From the NCBI GenBank assembly GCA_964507325.1, contig CAZDQL010000027.1:1-64000 (forward strand): a DNA stretch of 64,000 nt, in the 5' to 3' direction. Below, piece by piece: positions 42,258-50,939 of the stretch. The first letter of the stretch is position 1, and each line of letters opens with the position of its first letter. The position numbers were made by a program, and so were the translations under genes. This stretch comes from CAZDQL01 sp964507325. GTDB lineage: Bacteria; Planctomycetota; UBA1135; GCA-002686595. The notes beneath the pieces were generated by a model, which saw only the letters and a list, made by a program, of their open reading frames with translations, was not told where the DNA came from and made no database searches.

Positions 42258-43574
42258 ATGTCCGAGCACACTCCCCAGCCGAGCCCCTCCCGCCGCGACC
42301 TCCTGGCGGGGACCGCCGCCGCCCTGACCCTGACCTCTGCCGGGCTCGCTCGACCCCGCGCGCAGCAGGAGATTCCCAAGGCCCCCCCCAAGAAGCCGAT
42401 CCCCGAGGGAAAGCCGGTGCGCATCGGCATCATCGGCACCGGCGGCATGGGCCGCGGCCACCTGGGCTCGATGATGGGCCAGATCGAGAACAAGGCCCAC
42501 GACTTCCAGGTGGTGGCCCTGTGCGACGTCAACACCCTGCGCCTCGAGGCCGCGCGGGAGACGGCCGCCTCGAGGCAGCCCGGGGTGCAGGTGGACACCT
42601 ACGCCAACCACAGCGACCTGCTCGACCGCGAGGACATCGACGGCGTGCTGATCGCCACCCCCGAGCACTGGCACGCCCCCCAGGCGGTCGAGGCCCTGGG
42701 CAAGGGGAAGGACGTCTACTGCGAGAAGCCGATGACGCTGACCATCGACGACTCGCTCTGGATCGTGCGCACCGTCGATGCCAACCCGCACATGCGCATG
42801 CAGGTGGGGACGCAGTACATGACCCTCGGCAAGTACGGGGCGGCCAAGAAGCTGATCGCCGAGGGGGCCATCGGTCACCCCACCCTCAGCCAGACGAGCT
42901 ACTGCCGCAACTCGCTGCACGGGGAGTGGCTGTACTCGATCGACCCCAACGTCAAGCCGGGTGAGACCCTCGACTGGGAGCGCTGGCTGGGTCCCAAGGG
43001 GATGCGGGAGTGGGACACCGAGATCTACCACCGCTGGCGCCGCTACAAGGACTTCTCCACCGGCATCATCGGTGACCTCCTGGTGCACATGATGACGCCG
43101 ATGATGTACGCCCTCGACCGCGGCTGGCCGGTGCACGTCAGCGCCAGCGGGGGGCACTACATCGACAAGGCGATGGAGAACCACGACCAGGTCTTCCTGA
43201 CGGTGCAGTTCGAGCGCGAGCACACCATGATCGTCGCCGGCTCGACCTGCAACGAGAATGGGCTCGAGGTGCTGATCCGCGGCCACGAGGCGAACCTCTT
43301 CCTGGGCAGCAACAACTGCGTCATGCGGCCGGAGCGGGTCTTCGCGGAGGACATCGAGGAGCGCACCATCGATTGCGCGCGCGTCGATCCTCAGCCCACC
43401 CTGCGCCTCGACTGGATCGAGTGCATCCGCAGCCGCGAGATGAACATCAGCCCGGTGCTCTTGGCGGCCCAGGTGAACGTCATCGTCGACCTGGCCACCC
43501 GCTCGATGTGGGACGGCCGCGCCTGGAGCTTCGACCCCGCCACCGGCGAGGCGCGCCCGGCCCAGACCGGCTGA
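42258..43574 (+). CDS. Tat-exported Gfo/Idh/MocA oxidoreductase
   Basis: The 438-residue protein has a Tat signal (SRRDLLAGTAAALTLTSAGLA), so it folds with its cofactor before export. The Rossmann motif is IGIIGTGGMGRGH, followed by DVNTLRLEAA and the catalytic-lysine motif CEKPMTL. The C-terminal domain has the usual long sheet. Such enzymes oxidise or reduce sugars with bound NAD(P). I chose the ATG at 42258, 110 bases from the divergent DUF1080 start; the frame is open to 42036. Confidence 0.92.
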   Translation: MSEHTPQPSPSRRDLLAGTAAALTLTSAGLARPRAQQEIPKAPPKKPIPEGKPVRIGIIGTGGMGRGHLGSMMGQIENKAHDFQVVALCDVNTLRLEAARETAASRQPGVQVDTYANHSDLLDREDIDGVLIATPEHWHAPQAVEALGKGKDVYCEKPMTLTIDDSLWIVRTVDANPHMRMQVGTQYMTLGKYGAAKKLIAEGAIGHPTLSQTSYCRNSLHGEWLYSIDPNVKPGETLDWERWLGPKGMREWDTEIYHRWRRYKDFSTGIIGDLLVHMMTPMMYALDRGWPVHVSASGGHYIDKAMENHDQVFLTVQFEREHTMIVAGSTCNENGLEVLIRGHEANLFLGSNNCVMRPERVFAEDIEERTIDCARVDPQPTLRLDWIECIRSREMNISPVLLAAQVNVIVDLATRSMWDGRAWSFDPATGEARPAQTG

Positions 43575-43605
43575 GTCGGGGCGACCCGCCGCGCACGCGA
43601 TCCGG

Positions 43606-44553
43606 ATGGTCCTGCGTCTGGCCACCCGCGCCATGGGGACGCGCTTCGAGCTCGTCCTCGCCGGCGACGAAGGACCGCGGCTGCGCGCCGCGGGGGAGGA
43701 GGCCTTGCGCGAGGTGGAGGAGGCGGAGCGGCGCCTCTCCCTCTTCCGGCGCGACAGCCAGGTCGCGCGCCTGAACCGGGGCGCGGGCCTGGGGGCGGTG
43801 CGACTCGACCCCGACACCTTCGAGCTCCTCGAGCTCGCAGCTGAGGTGCACCGCGCCAGCGCAGGCGCCTTCGATCCGACCGTCGCCCCCCTCCTGCGCG
43901 CCCTCGGGCTGCACGGGGGCGACTCCAGCGCGCCGCACTGCGACGAGGAGCGCGCCCGGCAGGCGCTCGGCTGGGACGCGGTCGAGCTCGACCCCGCGAG
44001 GCGCAGCGCGCGCTTCACGCGACCGGGGATCGCCCTCGACCTGGGGGGGATCGCCAAGGGGCACGCCCTGGATCTCGCCGCCGCGGTCCTCCTGGAGTGC
44101 GGAGTGTCCCGCGCCCTCCTGCACGGCGGCACCAGCACCGTGGTGGCCCTGGGCGCTCCGGAAGGCTCTCCCTGCTGGAGGGTCTCCATCGGGAGCGGAC
44201 CCGATCCTCACGTCGCCGAGCTCTGCGACGCCGCCCTGTCGGTCTCCGCCCCGTCGGGGCGCGTGGCGCGCCGGGGGGATCGGAGCCTCACCCACGTGAT
44301 CGACCCGCACACCGCCGCCCCCGCCGCGGGGGTGGCCCTGGCCGCGGTGATCGCACCCCGGGCAGCCGTCGCGGACGCCTGGTCGACGGCCCTCCTGGCG
44401 GCGGGCTCCCCCCGGGCGGCACGCCGCGCGGGGCTCGAGACGCTCCACTCGACGACCGCCGGGGCGCAGCCCCTCTGGATCCACCACGCGCCGGGTGCCG
44501 CACGCTTCTCGCGCGTCCCAACCCCGAAGACACCGACCCCGACTCTGCCATGA
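43606..44553 (+). CDS. apbE: ApbE-like FAD:protein FMN transferase
   Basis: ApbE transfers FMN onto a Thr or Ser of exported flavoproteins. The 315-residue product shows AMGTRFELVLAG, LFRRDSQVARLN, IALDLGGIAKGHALD and LTHVIDPHTAAPAAG, the family's core motifs. I see no signal peptide or lipobox at the N-terminus, unlike many ApbE proteins. The stop overlaps the start of the second Gfo/Idh/MocA gene (ATGA). The flavoprotein substrate is not in this window. Confidence 0.9.
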   Translation: MVLRLATRAMGTRFELVLAGDEGPRLRAAGEEALREVEEAERRLSLFRRDSQVARLNRGAGLGAVRLDPDTFELLELAAEVHRASAGAFDPTVAPLLRALGLHGGDSSAPHCDEERARQALGWDAVELDPARRSARFTRPGIALDLGGIAKGHALDLAAAVLLECGVSRALLHGGTSTVVALGAPEGSPCWRVSIGSGPDPHVAELCDAALSVSAPSGRVARRGDRSLTHVIDPHTAAPAAGVALAAVIAPRAAVADAWSTALLAAGSPRAARRAGLETLHSTTAGAQPLWIHHAPGAARFSRVPTPKTPTPTLP

Positions 44554-45785
44554 GCTCTCCCGACCGCCGCGACTTCCTGAAGGGCGCCGCAGGCGCCGCC
44601 GCCGCCGCCTTCGCCCTGGAACCCGTGTTGCAGGCGCGCGAGCGCCTCACCCAGCCGGTGCGCATCGGCCTCGTGGGCTGCGGCCGCCAGGGGCGCGCCA
44701 TCCTCGGCGAGCTGACGAAGTTCGAGGAGGTCACCGTCGCCGCCATCTGCGACGTCGACCCGCGCCGCCTGCGCGGGGCGGGGCGTCGCGCCCCCGATGC
44801 GGCGAGCTACCCCGACCACGCCGCGCTTCTCGGGGAGGCGGAGGTGGACGCGGTGATCGTCGCCACCCCCACCCACCTGCACCGCGGACCCGCCGTCGAC
44901 GCCCTGGCGGCGGGCAAGCACGTGTACTGCGAGGCCCCCCTGGCCCACGACCTGGCCGACGCCAAGGCGCTCGCCAAGGCGGCCCGGCGGGCGGAGGGGC
45001 AGGTCTTCCAGACGGGGATGCAGGGGCGCTCGAATCCGGTCTACAAGCTCGCGCGCTCCTTCGTGCGCGCGGGCGCGATCCGGGACGTCTTCGCCATGCG
45101 GGCCCAGTTCCACCGCAAGACCTCCTGGCGCACCCCCGCCTCGGACCCCTCGCGGGAGAAGGCCCTCAACTGGCGGCTCGACCCCGAGATCTCCCTGGGC
45201 CTGATCGGGGAGATCGGCGCCCAGCAGTTTGACGTCCTGCACTGGTTCACCGGTCGCTACCCCACCGCCGCGCGCGCCAGCGGCGGGGTCCTGGCCTGGC
45301 CCGACGGGCGCGAGGTCGAGGACACGGTGCACGCCGAGCTGACCTTCCCCAAGGGAGCGCGCTGCACCTGGGAAGCGACCCTGGGCAACACCTTCGGCGG
45401 TCGCTACGAGCTCCTGCTCGGCACGATGGGCGCGGTCAAGCTCGCCTGGACCCACGGCTGGATGTTCAAGGAGGCGGACGCGCCGACCCAGGGCTGGGAG
45501 GTCTACGCCAACCGCCAGCAGTTCCACAACGACGAGGGGATCACCCTGATCGCGGATGCGACCAAGCTCGCCGCCCAAGGCAAGCTCTCGGAGGGGGTCG
45601 GGCTGCCGGAGCCCTCCCTCTACTACGCCCTGGAGTCCTTCCTGAAGTCGGTCGCCGACGGGGCGGAGGTGGTGACCAGCGCCGAGGACGGCCTGCGCGC
45701 CGCCGCGGTGGCGATCCGCGCCAACCAGGCCCTGCGCGACGGCGGCGAGGTCGCTATCGAAGAGGACGACTTCCGAGTCGAGTGA
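44550..45785 (+). CDS. Tat-exported Gfo/Idh/MocA oxidoreductase, second copy
   Basis: The 411-residue protein carries a Tat signal (SSPDRRDFLKGAAGAAAAAFAL). The nucleotide motif is IGLVGCGRQGRAI, then CDVDPRRLRG. At the usual catalytic-lysine place it has CEAPLAHD where the first copy has CEKPMTL: the Lys is replaced by Ala. It may therefore lack ordinary dehydrogenase activity or use another residue. It is translationally coupled to apbE. Confidence 0.9.
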   Translation: MSSPDRRDFLKGAAGAAAAAFALEPVLQARERLTQPVRIGLVGCGRQGRAILGELTKFEEVTVAAICDVDPRRLRGAGRRAPDAASYPDHAALLGEAEVDAVIVATPTHLHRGPAVDALAAGKHVYCEAPLAHDLADAKALAKAARRAEGQVFQTGMQGRSNPVYKLARSFVRAGAIRDVFAMRAQFHRKTSWRTPASDPSREKALNWRLDPEISLGLIGEIGAQQFDVLHWFTGRYPTAARASGGVLAWPDGREVEDTVHAELTFPKGARCTWEATLGNTFGGRYELLLGTMGAVKLAWTHGWMFKEADAPTQGWEVYANRQQFHNDEGITLIADATKLAAQGKLSEGVGLPEPSLYYALESFLKSVADGAEVVTSAEDGLRAAAVAIRANQALRDGGEVAIEEDDFRVE

Positions 45786-45788
45786 CCG

Positions 45789-46577
45789 ATGAGCCCCACC
45801 TTCCGCCTGCGCTCCCTGCCCTTCCTGCTGCGTCTTTCCTTCACGGCGCTGCTCCTCGTCCTGGCCGGTGGCTACCTGGCTTCGGTCACCCACATGTACG
45901 AGCACCACGAGCCGCGCGACGGCCGGGCGGGGTTCACCATGACGGACATCGAGGGCGCCTACCACGGCGTCACCACGCCGCCGCTCCTGAGGGAGCTCCT
46001 GGAGACGAACCACCCCGCCGAGGTGAAGACCGAAGAGGGGACGGCGCAGCCGATCGGCGAGAAGGACCGCGCTCTGCTCCTGGAGTGGCTGACAGGGGAG
46101 GAGATCGCCGCCAACTGGTCCAACGTCGACTTCGGCGACGGCTACGGCTCTCCCGAGGAGATCACCGCGGACGTTTGCGGGTCCTGCCACGGAATGCGCG
46201 TCCCAATGGAGGAGCGCGCGGAGCCTGACCTCGCCTCTTGGGACGACTACAGCCGGCTCGCCTTCCCCGATGAGATCGCTCCCACCGATGAGCCGACCCT
46301 CCTGGCGTCGACCCACACCCACGCCCTGGCCCTGGGGTCGCTCACCCTGCTGCTGTGTGCCCTGCTGGTCCTGACCCGCCTCCCCGACGGACTCAAGGGA
46401 CTGATCGCGTTCCTGGCGGCCGGGGGGCTCCTGGTCGACCTCGGAGCCTGGTGGCTGGCGCGGGAGAGCGCCGTCTGGACGACGGCGATCGTCGCCGGCG
46501 GGGCGGCCCACGTGGGGGGCGTGGGGCTGGCGCTGCTCGCGATCCTGGTGGAGCTCTGGCTGCCCGCGGCGGAGTAG
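45789..46577 (+). CDS. Membrane c-type cytochrome-like protein
   Basis: The 262-residue protein starts 3 bases after the oxidoreductase stop. It has an N-terminal membrane helix (residues about 10-30), a periplasmic part with one haem-c motif CGSCH in ITADVCGSCHGM, and four C-terminal hydrophobic helices. It could pass electrons from the exported oxidoreductases into the respiratory chain. I recognise no exact family. Confidence 0.75.
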   Translation: MSPTFRLRSLPFLLRLSFTALLLVLAGGYLASVTHMYEHHEPRDGRAGFTMTDIEGAYHGVTTPPLLRELLETNHPAEVKTEEGTAQPIGEKDRALLLEWLTGEEIAANWSNVDFGDGYGSPEEITADVCGSCHGMRVPMEERAEPDLASWDDYSRLAFPDEIAPTDEPTLLASTHTHALALGSLTLLLCALLVLTRLPDGLKGLIAFLAAGGLLVDLGAWWLARESAVWTTAIVAGGAAHVGGVGLALLAILVELWLPAAE

Positions 46578-46586
46578 GCCGATCGG

Positions 46587-46748
46587 CTACTCCCCGCTGA
46601 CGGTCCGGTCGGGGGGCGAGGTGGTGATCGAGTAGCCCGCGAGGGCGGATGCCACGAACAGACCCAGGACGATCAGGAAGACCCAGACCAGCACGAGCCA
46701 CGCGCCATCGACCTGGCGCGGTAGGGCAGAGGAGGGGGGGTCCAGCAT
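46587..46748 (-). CDS. Small single-helix membrane protein
   Basis: This 53-residue ORF has a polar N-terminus (MLDPPSSALPRQVDG), one strong membrane helix (AWLVLVWVFLIVLGLFVASALAGY) and a short polar tail. No clear ribosome site precedes it. It lies between the convergent cytochrome-like gene and the 46801-48558 gene. It may be a genuine small protein; I know no family. Confidence 0.45.
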   Translation of the reverse strand: MLDPPSSALPRQVDGAWLVLVWVFLIVLGLFVASALAGYSITTSPPDRTVSGE

Positions 46749-46800
46749 CTGGGGTAGATCGAGGGTACCAGCACCCCCGGAAAGGGGGAAGGAGGCACGC

Positions 46801-48558
46801 TCAACGCCCGCCGGCGCGTTGTGCTTCCCAGTCGGTCTGCCCCTCGATCGCCCCCATGGGCAGGGGGAGGAGCAGCTCCGACTGCCCCCGCGGCTCCAGG
46901 GAGAGCTGCCGGGGCGCGAGCACCTGCTCGTGGTGCCACCACACCTCCGCCCGCCAGAGCCCGGGCTCGAGGTCGTCGATGACGAGCGGCTCGTCCGGGG
47001 GCAGGACGAAGGTGTCACGCGGCGTTCCGTTGACGGTCAGGTCGATCGGCAAGCCCTGGTAGCGCCCGCCCATGCGCACCTCGAGGGCGGCGGCGTCGAT
47101 GCGCAGGGGCTCGAGGGTGAGCTCCACCTCCGCGGACTCGGCGGTCACCGCGCGGGAGGCGTGCAGGGAGCCGTCGGAGCTCTCGGCGGTCAGGTAGTAG
47201 CCGCGGCTCACCTTGGGGAAGACGGTCAGGGCGAACTCGCCCCTGCGGTTGGTGACCACCTCCTGCGCCGCCGCGGGGAGGTGGGGTAGCACCACCGCCA
47301 GGGTGTAGGTGGGTTTGCGCTGCATCGCCTTGGTGGTGGCGAAGCCCTGGGCGGGCGCTTCCAGCCGCACCCGCGCCCCGGCCGCCGGCTCCCCATCGAG
47401 CCCGCGCACCACGCCGCGAATGCAGGGGCCGCGCTTGAGGCGGATCTTGTGCTGGTTCTTGCGACCGGCGATCAGCTTCAGGTTGGTGATCGGCGGACTG
47501 GCGATGGCGCCCACGCGAAACGCCATCAGGCTGACGTGGCCGGGCTGCAGGCCCTCGACGAAGGCGCTGCCGCCGGGGTGCACTTCGATCGGGTTGATCT
47601 CGTACCAGGGGAAGGTCCGCTCGCCGAGGCCCGTCCCCAGCTCGTGCCCCCCCACCGGCAGGACGTAGAGCAGCGCCGGTCCCGGCCCCCCGGCCGCGGC
47701 GTCGAGGCCGACCTCGAGGGACGCCCCGGGGTGCAGGGTGAAGGTCAGTCGGTCGCGTTCGATCGGCCGGGAGCGCATCACCGGCACGATCTGGCGTCGC
47801 CGCGCGTAGCCGTGCTTGCGGACGACCGCCAGGGCCTTGTCGGGGGCGATGCGCGGGAAGAAGAACTCCCCTTCCAGGTCGGTGAATGTGGTCTGACCGT
47901 CGAGGCGCACCTCGGCGCCCTCCAGCAGCTCCCCGTTCGGGTCCCGTACCGTCCCCCGTACCGACGCCGCGGCGACGCGCGAGACGTCGAGGTTCAGCTG
48001 ACTCTCGGCGAGCTGCCGCAGGGCCACCTCGCGCTCGCAGCGCACCCCGCGATCGGTCTGGACGAACACCACCGCCAACCCCTGGTACAGGTCGGATGCC
48101 CCGAAGCGCCCCTGGGAGTCGGTCCTGAGCTCCCGCCCGAGATTGGGGCCCGCGGTGAAGGTGATCGTCGCGCGGACCCCCGCCCCACCGTCCCCCACGA
48201 TGCGCCCCTTGAGGCGCGCGTTGGCGTCACTGCGGGGTGCGGGCAGGTTTCCGTTCTGAGGGAAGCTCCCCCGGGAGACCAGGGTCAGCTCCACGGCCAA
48301 CGGGTGGACGACGGAGGTCGCCACCGCCCCGGTGCTCGGATCCACTCCCGGCTCGAGGAGCACCGAACGGCGCTCCTCGGAGGGGACGGAGGCTTCCTCG
48401 GGCGCGGCCGGGCGCGCCACCCCATCGCCGGTGGGGTGGGCCACCTCCAGCTCCGGATCCTCGCCGATCCGGGACTCGAGCAGGACGGCCCCGACGCCGA
48501 CCGCGGCGCTGAGGAGGAGCAGGAGGAGGAGGCGTGAGGTCTTGTTCCTACCGGTCAT
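46801..48558 (-). CDS. Secreted carboxypeptidase-regulatory-like domain protein
   Basis: The 585-residue protein has an N-terminal membrane anchor or signal (RLLLLLLLSAAVGVGAVLL) and then several Ig-like CarboxypepD_reg domains, seen as 'G.V.D..G...GA.V.L' repeats (RGTVRDPNGELLEGAEVRL, RGVVRGLDGEPAAGARVRL). Such planctomycete proteins are probably exported surface proteins. No enzyme motif is present. The reading frame continues upstream across the assembly gap, but the ATG at 48558 before the anchor is the best start. Confidence 0.75.
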   Translation of the reverse strand: MTGRNKTSRLLLLLLLSAAVGVGAVLLESRIGEDPELEVAHPTGDGVARPAAPEEASVPSEERRSVLLEPGVDPSTGAVATSVVHPLAVELTLVSRGSFPQNGNLPAPRSDANARLKGRIVGDGGAGVRATITFTAGPNLGRELRTDSQGRFGASDLYQGLAVVFVQTDRGVRCEREVALRQLAESQLNLDVSRVAAASVRGTVRDPNGELLEGAEVRLDGQTTFTDLEGEFFFPRIAPDKALAVVRKHGYARRRQIVPVMRSRPIERDRLTFTLHPGASLEVGLDAAAGGPGPALLYVLPVGGHELGTGLGERTFPWYEINPIEVHPGGSAFVEGLQPGHVSLMAFRVGAIASPPITNLKLIAGRKNQHKIRLKRGPCIRGVVRGLDGEPAAGARVRLEAPAQGFATTKAMQRKPTYTLAVVLPHLPAAAQEVVTNRRGEFALTVFPKVSRGYYLTAESSDGSLHASRAVTAESAEVELTLEPLRIDAAALEVRMGGRYQGLPIDLTVNGTPRDTFVLPPDEPLVIDDLEPGLWRAEVWWHHEQVLAPRQLSLEPRGQSELLLPLPMGAIEGQTDWEAQRAGGR

Positions 48559-48678
48559 GAACGGCCCCGGGAGATCGTGGCGTCGGGGGAGATCGCAGTC
48601 CAGGGGCCAGGCGGGCGAGGGCTGGGACGGGCGGGGGGCGGCCCTATTCCCCGGAAAGCGGAGCGTCGGGGGGGGCGG

Positions 48679-48688
48679 NNNNNNNNNN
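48679..48688. other. Assembly gap (10 N)
   Basis: Ten N bases lie in the 247-base space between divergent genes at 46801-48558 and 48806-50929. Both sides are extreme C/G runs (GGGGGGCGG before, CCCC and a GCCCCCCGGGGGGC palindrome after). The true length is unknown, and promoters for both genes probably lie here. Confidence 0.95.
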
Positions 48689-48805
48689 CCCCTACCCCCC
48701 GCACCCCCGCGCGGGGGCGGGCCGCCCCGGCCCCGCCGGCCCCCCGGGGGGCGGGGTCTCATCGCGAGAGCGCGGCGATTGCCCGGCACCGCGACCGATC
48801 CCACA

Positions 48806-50929
48806 ATGCGCCCAATGCGCACCCCCGCCCTGGTGGCCGCGGCCTGGGTCGCCGTCGGAGCGACGACCTACCTCTCCCACTCCCGGAGTCCCGCGGCCGA
48901 CCCCGCGGGGCCGGCACAGGAGGAGGCCGCGGAGTCGTCTCCCTCCCTGCTCCCCGATTGCCGCCTCGAACTCGCCACCCGCGGTCGCCCCGAGACGGTC
49001 CGGATCCTCGACGTGGACGGCGATGGAGAGCTCGAGCTCCTGGCCGCGACCCGCTCGGCCCCCGCTCGGGACGGAGGGGCGGTGGGCACCCTGCACCTCT
49101 GGCGCGGTCCCCTGGAGACGCCGGTCGTGGTCGAGCTCCCCGACTACCTGCTCGGGCCGGAGCTCTGGAGGGGAGAGGGGGCCGCGCGACTGGTCCTCGC
49201 TTCCCGCTCCAGCGACGAGCTCCTCTTCCTCGACCCCCTCGACCTGGGGGCCGACCCGTCCCGTCTCCCCCTGCCCGCCGGCCCCCGGGCGATCGACGTC
49301 GCCCCCCTGCGACCCGGCGGACCGGACGTGATCGCGGTTCCCCTGCGCAGCGGGGAGCTCTGGATCATGGAGGGGCAGGAGATCCACCGCCGCGCCCTCC
49401 CCGCGCCCCTGCCGACCACCGTCCTGGTGGAGCCGGGAGCGGTGCACGTGGGCTCCCAGGCGAGCGGCACCCTGTACACCTGGACCCTCTCCGAGGAGGG
49501 GATCCTGAGCGAAGAGCCCCGGGCAGTGCTGCTCGGGGGAATCCCCCGCGACCTGGCGCGCGCGGACCTGGACGGGGACGGCGCGGACGAGCTCCTGGTC
49601 GCCGGCGGAGACGACGCCCTCTGGGCGATCGGCGAGGAGGGGAGCGTCGCGCGCATCCCCGCGGGGTCGATCCCGATCGCCCTCGCGCCACTCTCGGGGG
49701 GCGGCGTGGTCTCCGCCGCCCAAGGGGAGTTCTCCTATCGCGTCCACGAGGGCACGGGGAGGGTTCCCCTGGTCTACGCGGGGCAGGACGTCTGGGACGT
49801 GGCCGCCGGGGACCTCGACGGGGACGGGGCCACCGACCTGGCGCTCGCCAACCGCGGCGCCCTGCGCGTCAGCGTGCTCCTCGGTCGCGGGGAGGGGGGA
49901 TTCCACGGCGGGGAGCGCGTCCCCACCGGTCGCGGCCCCCACCGCATCGCCGCGGGCGACCTGGAGGGGGACGGACGGGTGGAGCTCCTGGCGGTCGACG
50001 CCCTCGACGACACCCTGTCGGTGCTGGCGGACGACGGCGAGGGCTACCGGCGGGTGGCGGCGTTGCCCGCCGGGACGCAGGTGGACCGGGTCGCGGCGGG
50101 CGATCTCGACGGCCACCCCGGGGTCGAGGTGGTGCTGGTCGACCAGGTGAGGGGAGGAGTCCTGCTCACGGTGCTCGAGGGGGGAGCGGCCCCCGCGGAG
50201 CTCGGGAACGCTCCCCGCCACAGCCTGCGACTCGCGGGCTCCGCCGGAGACGTGGCGCTCCTGCCAGCGGACTTCCCCGGCGGCGCGCGTCTGGTCCGGG
50301 CGGATCCCGCGGGGGCGGCGATCGAGCTCCTGGCCTGGTCGCCCGAGCGGGGGCTGGAGCTCCTGCGTCGCGTGCCCGCCGGCGGAGTTCCGGTGGCGGT
50401 CATCCCCTTGCCCGGCACGGGACTGGCGCTCGCCCTCGGCAATCCGGGGCGACGCCTGGGGGTGGCCTTCCTCGACGGGACGACCCTCGAGGAGGTGGAC
50501 TTCGTCGACTTCGGCGAGCACGCGCCCCTGGACCTGGCCCCCTACGAGCATGAGGGACGGGAAGGCGTCGAGCTCGCGGTCCTGGTGCGCCCCCCCGGTC
50601 CCGACGGCCCGGGGCACCTGGCCCTGCTCCGGCGTGGGCCCAAGGGGTGGCGGGGATTCCACGGGGCAGCGACCGGGCAGCGCCCCTTCGCCGTGGCCGC
50701 AGGCGATCTCAACGGGGACGGCTTGGACGAGCTCGTCGTCGGCGCCCAGAACAGCCACCACGTGAACCTGTGGAGCCCGCGCGGGGATGGACTCGCGGCA
50801 GCGCCCGACCTGGGGGTCGGTCGCGGGGTGCTCGAGGTCGCGATCGTCGACCTGGGGGACGGCGGCCCACCGGCGGTGGTGGCGGTGAACAACTTCTCGA
50901 ACGACCTGATGCTGGTGCGGGCGCGCTAG
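48806..50929 (+). CDS. Secreted FG-GAP/VCBS repeat protein
   Basis: The 707-residue protein has an N-terminal hydrophobic signal (ALVAAAWVAVGATTYL) and at least five calcium-loop repeats of the form 'D.DGDG..EL' (VDGDGELELL, LDGDGADELLV, LDGDGATDLAL, LEGDGRVELL, LNGDGLDELVV), typical of FG-GAP/VCBS beta-propellers. It is probably exported and structural or binding. ATG 48806 or 48815 is the start; neither has a clear ribosome site. It is convergent with the next gene, with 10 bases between. Confidence 0.8.
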   Translation: MRPMRTPALVAAAWVAVGATTYLSHSRSPAADPAGPAQEEAAESSPSLLPDCRLELATRGRPETVRILDVDGDGELELLAATRSAPARDGGAVGTLHLWRGPLETPVVVELPDYLLGPELWRGEGAARLVLASRSSDELLFLDPLDLGADPSRLPLPAGPRAIDVAPLRPGGPDVIAVPLRSGELWIMEGQEIHRRALPAPLPTTVLVEPGAVHVGSQASGTLYTWTLSEEGILSEEPRAVLLGGIPRDLARADLDGDGADELLVAGGDDALWAIGEEGSVARIPAGSIPIALAPLSGGGVVSAAQGEFSYRVHEGTGRVPLVYAGQDVWDVAAGDLDGDGATDLALANRGALRVSVLLGRGEGGFHGGERVPTGRGPHRIAAGDLEGDGRVELLAVDALDDTLSVLADDGEGYRRVAALPAGTQVDRVAAGDLDGHPGVEVVLVDQVRGGVLLTVLEGGAAPAELGNAPRHSLRLAGSAGDVALLPADFPGGARLVRADPAGAAIELLAWSPERGLELLRRVPAGGVPVAVIPLPGTGLALALGNPGRRLGVAFLDGTTLEEVDFVDFGEHAPLDLAPYEHEGREGVELAVLVRPPGPDGPGHLALLRRGPKGWRGFHGAATGQRPFAVAAGDLNGDGLDELVVGAQNSHHVNLWSPRGDGLAAAPDLGVGRGVLEVAIVDLGDGGPPAVVAVNNFSNDLMLVRAR

Positions 50930-50939
50930 GCCGCAGCCC

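Noticed and set aside
48577..48805. Open frames running across the N gap.
   Set aside because: They depend on the unknown gap length and consist of low-complexity Gly/Pro/Arg codons.
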